DNA of 64,000 bases, taken from contig NW_006763298.1 of NCBI RefSeq assembly GCF_000218685.1, positions 568,049 to 632,048 of the forward strand. The letters run 5' to 3'. The notes under the pieces are model-generated. The model had not been told where the DNA came from. It worked only from the letters and a program-made list of their open reading frames with translations, and searched no databases. Position 1 is the first letter of the stretch; the number at the start of each line of letters is the position of its first letter. Source of the DNA: Serpula lacrymans var. lacrymans S7.9. Its lineage: Eukaryota > Basidiomycota > Agaricomycetes > Boletales > Serpulaceae. Below are positions 55,635 through 64,000 of this stretch, piece by piece. A program made the translations under genes and the position numbers.

Positions 55635-55794
55635 GTCGCAAAAATCAGTTTTACCATATATCGGCTTTTCGCAGCCTTTTGCACCTTTTCATGCAATTTT
55701 GTACTCTGACGCAACCAAAATATGGATCCATCAGGCCTGAAAACGTGCAAAAGGCTGCGACATGGTCATATATGCTAAAACCGATTTTTGCGAC
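55635..55794. repeat. 160-bp hairpin/MITE-like inverted repeat
   Basis: Left arm 55635-55684 and right arm 55745-55794 are 50-bp inverted copies with few mismatches, starting GTCGCAAAAATC and ending GATTTTTGCGAC, around a 60-bp spacer that is itself weakly self-complementary. No ORF. Lies between copia-2 and the 3' end of BUD32, possibly in its transcript. Confidence 0.85.
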
Positions 55795-55964
55795 ATTTGG
55801 CTGTAAAAGCCACTTAGAAGCTGCATGATTCTCGTGATTTACGACCACAGATCACATTGAACGTACTTGACTGAAGTTGCTGTAGTACATATATTCATAC
55901 ATTGATAGATAGAATAGTGAGAATGTCGCAGAAGTGATCGTAGCAATACATAATAGTAAGCGGT

Positions 55965-57046
55965 CTATCCCACCATGCTGCGCTTCCTGCCCCGCAACCG
56001 TACTGTCCGTTAATATAGTCAGAATGATATCGCGCTTGACGGTAACTTCACTTACCATCGTCCAACCTTTTTCCGATAGCCGTCCATTGCTTTCCCATTT
56101 TGACTCTGTAGGCCTCAAGTACAGAGGAAAACAACGGCTCTGAATCTGGATGCGTCGATGAAAAGGCGCGTTCGAGGACATAGAGGTCAACCGCTTTGTC
56201 TTCTACTAGTGTCGACATATATGCCAGACCAAAATCAATGAGTACCTACGGGAATTAGTTTCACAGAAAGGGCTAAAGATAACAGCAAGAAGCTCACTAG
56301 GTCTTTGCTACCCTGTCGTAGCATCATGTTTGACGTGGTAAGGTCGCCGTGAATGACGTCTGCAAGATGCATTTTTGCGATCTCGTTCCCGACTTTGGTC
56401 ATCAGTAAATCTAGAATCCTGTATGAAAGATATGTCTAATTATATCAAGCGCAAAAGAGAAAAATACCCCGAGATACATAAAAACCAGTCAATAGGTCTT
56501 CCTCTTCGTCCTCTTCGTCTGCACTTTCAGCAATATCTTCTGAAACATCATCGTCTTCGGCTCCTCCAGGAAAGAGATGTCGCAAACTTTTCCCCTCGAT
56601 CCATTCTATTGCGAGGACACCACTAGCAGCATCTACCATACGAATACCAGGTACATTGACGCCGGAACTATAGTTGCGATCAAATATAACTCTAGCTCGC
56701 ATAATAAAGTGGACAGACCGTAAACATTTGATCAAAGCTCGCGCTTCGCCAGCTATGCGTGATCGCGTGAGCGAAGTATCCAGAGAGGGATGGCGGTATT
56801 GCTTTTGAAACCGGTATTTGAGAAGAACGGGTACAGGCCCTCCATCGTCGTCGGTGCCTGATACTGAAGCCTGATGCAAATAAGCCTTGTAAACTTTCTG
56901 AATACATCAAAAGGCGCGATGGGATATCTAGTGTCAATGAAAGTTTGTGGTGTAGACATTATAACTAGACTTGCAGCTTCGGCACCTTGAGAGACAAGTG
57001 TTGAGTTTTCTAGCAGTGTACGTGATGTCGATGGCTTTAGGGACAT
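55965..57046 (-). CDS. BUD32: BUD32/PRPK atypical kinase (KEOPS complex)
   Basis: Small Rio-like ATPase/kinase of KEOPS, required for t6A37 modification of ANN-decoding tRNAs and linked to telomere maintenance. At least four exons. N terminus MSLKPSTSRTLL, then LVSQGAEAAKVYKAYL across the first intron, LLKYRFQKQYRHPSLD, RIAGEARALIKCLR, the catalytic loop IHGDLTTSNMML and LIDFGLAY (in place of DFG). It ends VRLRGRKRSMVG, with the last exon joined across an intron, matching the conserved basic C terminus. Odd feature: an acidic insertion (EDDDVSEDIAESADEEDEEED) after the SLRHLFPGG segment, absent from the compact yeast and human proteins. Stop TAG at 55965-55967. Confidence 0.93.
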
Positions 57047-57367
57047 GATGTGACTCAGGGTATCGTTATCAGAGTGCAAGTTCAAAGCATGGCTGATATT
57101 CTGCCAGGGTGCAGGATCGAACCCGCGACCCAGGGCAGGGTTCCCACGGGCGGGACCGAGATGAGTGCGAACCTTGTTTTTTTCGTGGTCATCGTTGGCT
57201 CCGTGCTCCGTGTACTCTACCCAAAAGTCGCTGCAACGCTCTCAAGGGGTTTTATATCCCCACCACGACCTCTTACGATCTCGCAAATCGCATAAACATG
57301 TATGTTTCGCAGTATAATGGTCATTTGGCCATGTTGAACAGGACCATCGTCTTTCATAGAATCCAAT
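57047..57367. promoter_or_regulatory. Divergent promoter BUD32/eIF3a
   Basis: Only 321 bp separate the two start codons, so both genes share this region. It contains a GC-rich segment with a T-arm-like sequence (GGTTCGATCC on the minus strand, about 57105-57120). No TATA box is evident. Confidence 0.6.
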
Positions 57368-60300
57368 ATGGCTCCGTTCTCAAAACCAGAAGCCGTCCTC
57401 AAGCAAGCAGAAGGTCTGGTCTCAGTTGGCCAAACACATGCCGCGCTGCAATCGTTGTCAGAAATGTTTTCTTCAAAACGCTTCCGCACAACTTCTCTCC
57501 AGTCTTTGGAGCCCATCATGATACGTTTCGTGGAGCTCTGTGTCGATATGCGTAAAGGAAGGACTGCAAAGGAAGGCCTGATGCAGTACAAAAATATCGC
57601 TCAGAACACGAGTGTTGGATCCATCGAGGTTGTCATCAGCAAATTTGTCCAGCTCGCAGATGCCAAAGTACAGGAAGCACAGGAGAAGGCAGATAAAGCA
57701 GTAGCATTAACCGACGTAGATGATTTGGAAGCTAGTGAGACGCCTGAGAGTATTATCCTTGGTGCTGTCAGCGGAGATCAGAGCAAGGATCGTACTGATA
57801 GGGCTCTCGTCACTCCTTGGCTGAAATTCCTTTGGGAAAGTTATCGTACATCCCTAGAGACTCTCAAAAATAATGCGCGTCTAGAAGCTATTTATCAGGT
57901 GAGTATTCGTTGTTCAGCTATCTGCAGCAAATTGCGGTATATTGACTGTGTTATAGCAAATCGCACAGCAAGCATTCAGATTTTGTTTGAAGCATCAGCG
58001 CAAAGTAGAATTCCGTCGTCTCTGCGAAACGTTGCGTCTTCATCTCTCAAATGTCGCCAAATATTCACATCAGCCCCATTCCATTAATCTCGCCGATGCC
58101 GACACTCTCCAACATCATCTCGATACCCGTTTTGCACAGCTCAACACTTCCGTTGAGTTAGAACTGTGGCAAGAAGCCTTCCGCTCAGTCGAAGATGTTC
58201 ACAACCTGCTTACAATGGCTAAGAAGGCTCCCCGTCCTGCGATGATGGCCAACTACTACGAGAAGCTTACTAAAATATTCTTGATGAGTGACAACGCCCT
58301 TTTCCATGCTGCGGCCTGGGGTCGATATTACTCTATCGTTACGAACATAGGCGGTAAGTCCGAGCAGGAGCTTAGCCGATTGGCCGGCCAGGTCCTCGTC
58401 AGCGCACTGGCCGTCCCCGTGGGACAATTTGAGGAATCGGCAGAGCATGGTAAAGGGAAGAGCGGCAGACTGGCAGCTCTTCTTGGGCTATCCAGGGCTC
58501 CCACACGAGCTGGCTTGTTGAAAGATGCTGTACGTCCAATTCTCACCTCCATATGCATATTACTCACGTGATTTTTGCTGTTAGCTTTCACGAGACGTTC
58601 TCCGACTTTCTCCTGCACCTGTCAAGGCGCTGTATAATCTACTTGAAGTTTCATTTGAGCCTCTTACTCTCTGCACTTCTGTCGCGCCTATTCTGAACAG
58701 TCTCTGTTCGTCAGCAGAGGATGCCCCTGACTCACCATACTCCGGATACCGCGTCTTACTAGAGCGCGCACTCTTGTCACGCCTTCTATCCCAACTCTCT
58801 CAAGTGTATAGCTCCATCCAAGTCGACAACCTTTTGGAACTCGTTGCACCTCTTCGTGAAGGCGGTGGCGGCTTCGATGCTGAGCAGATCGAGGCATACA
58901 TCATGGGCTGCGCACGGCGCAATGAATTAAATATCCGTGTTGACCATGCCTTTGGCAGTATCACATTCATCGATGATGCATTTGTTCAGCCCGACGATCC
59001 CTCATCATCTTCAATGGCCAGCACTTCTACATTGAAGGAGAAGTCAATACAGCCTTCAAACTCCGAGATCGTCCGAACGCGGTTGAGTACGTTGGCGGTA
59101 TGTCTCGAGAAATCGATAAATATCATCTTCCCCCCTCCGATTATCTCGATAGAGGAAGAGGAGGAAAAGCAACAGGCAGAGTATCGTGCACTTGTGACGG
59201 CTGCTCATGCCGAACGTGAAGCACAGCAGCTTCGTAGAGCTATAGTGGCTCGTCGCCGCGAGCTTATGTCTGAACTGGCGTTACGCAAGGAGAAGGAAGA
59301 CGCGCTTCGTCGTGCTGCGACTTCCCGTGTTGAGAAGGACTTGGAGGCAAAGAAAGCTCAGGAGGATGCCAAACTAAAAGAGAAGGAGCGTGTACGCAAG
59401 GAAATTGAGAGTATCAAGACCGAGGAAGCTAAGAAACTTGCCGAAAGCCTAATCAAGAGAGGTAACTTGAAGGTTTCCATGGATGTATGTTGGCTATTTT
59501 TCATCACTTGTAGGCCTTCTTCTAACGATCGGCGATACATAACTAGGAAATGGAAAATCTTAGCACAGATAAACTCATGCGCCTGCAAGTGGAACAACTC
59601 GAGAAGGAAAAGAGCCATCTCAATGATCGCATCCGCGTCATCGGGAAGCGCATGGATCATCTTGTACGTGCATACCGGAAAGAGGAAAGGCCACTGCTTG
59701 CGCAAGATTATGTCGAACAACAGGAAACGGATCGCGCTAACTGGGAAGCGGCCCAGAAGTCGAAGATTGAAGGTTTCAAGCTTGCTCACCAGCAGGATAT
59801 GGAGACTAAACACAGATTGGCAAGGATGATGTCTGATTACAGAGCGTACAAAGAAAAGATCATGTCGCAGAAAGCAGAAGAATTCGAGAAGAAACAGGCG
59901 ATAGCTAAGCAGAAGATTGAGGAAGAGAAGGCGAAGAGGATACAAGAAGTCCTAGCGGCACGCGAAGAAGATGATCGGCACAGGGAAGAGGAGCAACGGA
60001 TACTTCGTGAGCAGCAAGAAGAAGAAGCAAGGCTGGAAGCCGGTATGTGTGATGCTTATGCATGCTTACTCAATCATATAACTAACGCTTTGATAATCAA
60101 ACCCATCAGAGAAACTCGCTGAAGAGCAGCGACTTCGCGACTTGGAAGAGGCTGAACGTGCTGCCAAGGAAGCTAAAGAGAGAGAAGCTAAAGAAGCTGC
60201 ACTTGCGCTGCGTAAACAACGCGAAGAGGAGCGCGCCGCCGCCGCCGAGGCAGCACGTTTGCAACAACAGCGTGAGGAAGAAGCCACAAAACGTGCCGCT

Positions 60301-60672
60301 GAACGACGTGCAGCAGCACAACGTCAATCGGAAACTCCCGTAGAACGCCAACCAGATTCTGGCGCGTGGAGACGAAGTGCAGTACCAAGTGTAGGAAATG
60401 GACGTCCGCTCGCCGCCCCTGCTTCGACGCCACCTCGCGCTGAAAGTCCTGCTCCCGCAGCTGCTGCGTCTGCCAAGTATCGGCCTGGTGCTCTCGGTGG
60501 TGGTGGCTGGAGAGCCAGAGAAGAAGCCAGGAAAGCTGGTACTGTTCCTCCTAGACCCAGTTCGCCTGCCGTTAATTCACACAATGAAGAGTTGAAGAAA
60601 GATGACGATGGGTTTCAGACTGTGGCTGAGAAGAAGTCTTGGCGAGGGAGCAGATTACCTGGTCGCACTTGA
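57368..60672 (+). CDS. TIF32: Translation initiation factor eIF3 subunit a (TIF32/RPG1)
   Basis: Largest scaffold subunit of eIF3, binding the 40S subunit and other eIF3 subunits. Five exons (57368-57898, 57957-58529, 58585-59484, 59547-60042, 60110-60672) total 3063 nt, 1020 residues, near the fungal family length. N terminus [20 protein letters not shown] followed by helical repeats, then [19 protein letters not shown], a PCI domain around residues 320-510 (including [18 protein letters not shown]), and a long charged coiled coil (residues about 560-880) rich in Glu/Lys/Arg/Ala. The C terminus is Pro/Ala/Gly-rich and ends in a basic tail ([11 protein letters not shown]). Overlapping long ORFs on the opposite strand in the coiled-coil region are composition artefacts. 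Its stop is 143 bp from the CCH1 stop (convergent). Confidence 0.96.
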
Positions 60673-60815
60673 TTGCTCCTCACTTCATTTGTTTCGTGGT
60701 TTAGGAATGATATATGCATTGACGCTACTATATGTGTGATTGATATCTGATGAATACATATGCTATGTTGCATTCCTCTAATAAGGTCTATCCATAATAA
60801 ATGCTGTACAACAAC

Positions 60816-63800
60816 TCAAATGTCCTCTTCTTCTTTTGCCGCTTCAAGCATCATTTCTACAAATTGATTATTGAGATATGGTCAAAGTGCAGATAAAGGC
60901 TAACATACCGCCCCACATCGAATTTTGCATGGATGACAAAACCGTAGCAGGATCATCTGTGACAGAACTGGAGCTATCCCTCCTACCATGTGATATGAGT
61001 GATGGATGGACAAGATTGTATTATGCACGAACCAATAGCTGTGTCCGATATCCGCTGATAACATACTGATGTCACTCGTCCTTCGTGCACGTTGGAGGGA
61101 TGAGCGAGGGGCCGAGTCAGCAAAGGATAGTTGCGGGGAAGGATGGAGCTCTAAAGGAGATGGTGTCGGGCTCCATGATTCATGCTGCGTTCGTCCATTT
61201 TCGCTCCGAGGCGAGGTGATATCTCGGGTGCTGGGTGGGGGAGTCGAAGGGAAAGCATCGACAACGATTGCAGGAATATCTAAAATAGCTAGTGTCAGCG
61301 GTTTTCTATTCCTGGGGTATAATTTTTACCTTGCTGTTCGTTGCGGATTCGCTTTGATTGTTCTCTGTGTGCCAGGAATCGCCGCCGCAATGAAATCATC
61401 CTTAGCAACGAGCGTACCCGATCAAGGTTGACCAAATCTGTGACAAGCTTATTGGTCTCAGTTCTAACTACTAAATCTTTCAACCTATGAACAAAAACTA
61501 AATATCTTGCAGCCCATCTGTGAATATGTGAGATGGAGGACCTACACTAAGGCTTCCCGATCCACGATAAGCTTATTGTGGGCGAGTAACAAAAGCATTT
61601 CGGTAAACGATATTCCTGTCCCTTGGTGATAAGACACACTCGCTTCATGATACAAACGACTGTAGGTGGTCCTCCTCTTTCTGACACCGGCATAGTCGAT
61701 GGCGCTTAGCGCTTTATTGAGCTTTGAAAGGTCCATACCTGTCGCGTCCTTGCTGGACCAGACGTGCGTCTCTTTATCGCTTTTGCATTGAGCAACAATA
61801 TTCTTCACACTATAGTCGATTGGATAGATACGGGTTTCGAACACACCACTGAGTTTCTTGGGTAAGACTTGTCAGCACAGCAGTCATATTTCCTTGGAAT
61901 AAATACTGACAGCAAAGAAAGGAACGAAACGACTGCGTTCCAGACGCCCAGTTTTCGGGTTGGCAAATTCTGCCCAGATTTTTTTGAAGGAACGCATTTC
62001 TTCGCGAGTGATGGATTTTGCGCCACCACTTACTTGAAAGACGTAGGAGAAGTTCTCCACGACAACACCTGCACTAAGTCAGACTTGCACAGGTGGGTAT
62101 AAAATATACGTACCGGTGAACATGTTGACGAATATATACTATATAAATAATTATCAGAGTCAAAAAAAAACAAGCATAAAGTGACTACATTTCACAACAT
62201 ACCATACTCAAAAGGTTCCACGCAATGAATAGCGAGAATGCCCAAGCTGTGCTGCCACAATCTGTTTGGTTTATTAAACTAGTCGTTCGTGTGCAGCGAG
62301 GATATTCGACAGCACTAGCCAATTACTACTGTGAGCAAGTAATCACGTAGTTGCAGGTTTTTTTCTTACTAGTCATGCATATACTGGTTCCAACCTTCGC
62401 TGTTCAACGATCAGCATACATATTTATTCCTTCTACCAGATATTTAACTGACCCTGTGCTCATAAACGCCAACATCACAAGCGCGGAGCCCATCGTTTGA
62501 TAATTTTGCGTCCTTGTTTCAGCCGAGTACCACTTCGTCATGCCAAATACTTCCATGTACATGATAGCAAAGAATAAAAACAGTATGAGCCATAATGCAA
62601 GGAGGCTTAGTATAACTGGCAGATTGGCACTATGGGACGCTGTTAGTGTGAGGAGCATAGGGAGGCGAGGTTCACGTACACTGCAGTTTTGAATAACTTA
62701 TTCAAACTGTTTGTTCTTTGTACGAGTTTGAAAGCAATACTAACAAGGAACAGTTTTTGAAGCTGTTGAATGACGAAACTGCTGGATCCGAAGCGCACGA
62801 CCAGCGTCGTGACGAAGCTGCCTCCCGCAACAGCGATGTCAAAAATATTCCACCCATTCGCACGGAAGCTATTCCACCCAAGTCCATAAAATCGAACACT
62901 GATGTCGATGACATACATGAAAGTGATCAGTAGAGAGAAATTATCTACATGTGATGTCAGATGATTGAACGTTATATAAAGGGCATAATCATGCTTACTG
63001 CGAAGACTGTCAGCCACAGCTTGAGCAGTGAAGGTTTGGGTCCTGCATCATTAGTTTATCATCGGATTCGAAGATAGATGGAGTGCAAAAGACGAACATC
63101 AAAGCAAATATTTGAACGATAAGTAGAAAAGTCATCATACGCGACCACCATCCATGTTTATGGACAGCGCGGTCATAGCACCACGACCGAACCAAGGAAG
63201 TTGGTCGATCTTGGGGCCTCTTTGAAGGTCGCTGGCGTTTAATTAATTTTTGTAAATCAATCCATTCTCTCTGGGGCTGTGTAAGGAATGCTGTCCCCGT
63301 CTCTGAAGAGAAGTTTCCAATGATAATACTGTTCAAACATGAGATTTTGGAGAGACATGCTAGGAGAAAAGCATACCTGACAAAGAGCGTCAAAATCACT
63401 ACCCCTCCCAGAAGATTATAAATAACAAAGAATATAGCGTTGACCTGTGAGACGTTGGTCTGTGGTTGTTGCCCCTTGCCAGTTATGCTCATAGCAACCG
63501 ACATCACGTCAATCCAACCCTCGAGAGAAACGATTTCGAAGAGAATGAGAAGGGAAGCGCGGAAATTATCGAATGAGAACGTTGTTGATGGAGATGGATT
63601 CTGCCATGCACGTGGTACCAAAAAGCCGAATGAGTCTCCATAGATGGTGTTCACGTACTCATTCGTGCAGTCCGAAATACCCTGCACACTGGTATCATTA
63701 CACTCGTTCATAAGTCCTGCGAAGATGTTTACACCCCATACACTGAAAGGAATGAGATACAATATCGCAAGCATAGCAGCGTCCAAGATACGGGTAACGC

Positions 63801-64000
63801 CTGAGAGGATTAATGATTGGAAGGTGTCCCGCATTTTCTCGATGAGCGTTATCAGGCGCAAAGCACGTAATGCCTTCAAGGCACGCGTAAAGCGGCTCAG
63901 TCCACCAACAAACATGAGAGTAAGTGAGACGTTGACCAAAATCCCAATCAAGATGAAAAAATCAAGGATGTTCCAGATACTGCGAACATAGGCGTTGGGA
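60816..64000 (-). CDS. CCH1: Voltage-gated calcium channel alpha subunit CCH1, C-terminal half (partial)
   Basis: High-affinity plasma-membrane calcium channel of fungi, partner of Mid1. The window holds repeat III onward; the 5' part is outside. Visible: an S4 voltage sensor ([16 protein letters not shown]) near 63880, pore segment [15 protein letters not shown] near 63520, repeat IV membrane segments near 63010-62700, S5 ([23 protein letters not shown]) and the second pore region ending LAFMSTG, with EGWNQYMHD in the next exon. The cytosolic tail has an EF-hand-like region ([14 protein letters not shown]...FVPFFAKLSG) and [21 protein letters not shown]. It ends [12 protein letters not shown] with TGA at 60816-60818. 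Many short introns; frame appears intact. Confidence 0.92.

Noticed and set aside
57096..57175. Possible tRNA gene on the minus strand
   Set aside because: Only a T arm and part of a 3' acceptor strand can be drawn. No complementary 5' acceptor strand, D arm or anticodon arm is present at the right distance.
59358..59945. Long minus-strand ORF opposite eIF3a
   Set aside because: It mirrors the Lys/Glu-rich coiled coil of eIF3a; antisense frames of such sequence are often open.

Overview
The window is nuclear DNA of a filamentous basidiomycete, most likely an agaricomycete. The evidence is dense spliceosomal introns of about 50-65 bp (GT-AG, CTRAY-like branch sites), class I hydrophobins, a CYP63-like P450, a GPI-type chitin deacetylase, a fungal Cch1 calcium channel, and Copia and Gypsy retrotransposons. 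The species cannot be told from the sequence alone. Exon boundaries below were worked out by hand from frame, splice signals and family motifs. For seven genes (NOC1 from its provisional start, RRP42, chitin deacetylase, epsin, the Cys-rich protein, eIF3a and all three hydrophobins counted together) the summed exon lengths are divisible by three.

Layout. 0.4-7.0 kb: NOC1/MAK21 (+, 5' end probably outside the window), a GH5 glycosidase (-) and exosome subunit RRP42 (-). 8.1-13.5 kb: chitin deacetylase (+), tRNA-Gly(UCC) (-) and epsin (+). 14.2-17.8 kb: a tandem array of three class I hydrophobins (-), all with the same three-exon design and a TATA box. 17.8-21.3 kb: no recognisable gene, including an AT-rich block. 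21.3-30.3 kb: prolidase (-), a second identical tRNA-Gly(UCC) (+), a Cys-rich protein (+), a decayed 5'-nucleotidase-type phosphoesterase pseudogene (+) and a cytochrome P450 (-). 30.3-34.7 kb is gene-poor. 34.7-36.4 kb: an old-yellow-enzyme-type FMN oxidoreductase (-).

39-55.5 kb is a nested retrotransposon island. A Gypsy gag remnant is split by a solo LTR and by a young, nearly intact Copia element (copia-1, 43905-49976, LTRs differing at one position seen). An older Copia element (copia-2, 50442-55512, minus strand) abuts the Gypsy remnant. Its gag-pol keeps one frame for about 4.5 kb but carries six internal stops. Both Copia elements have a primer-binding site matching the anticodon arm of initiator tRNA-Met, which implies half-tRNA priming.

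55.9-64 kb is housekeeping DNA: BUD32 (-) diverging from eIF3a (+), then the C-terminal half of CCH1 (-) converging on eIF3a. 

Shared themes are ribosome and translation biology (NOC1, RRP42, BUD32, eIF3a, tRNA-Gly) and cell wall or hyphal surface (chitin deacetylase, GH5, hydrophobins). The most unusual signals are a predicted 2-nt exon in the chitin deacetylase, the tRNA-half priming signature, and the stop-only decay of copia-2.
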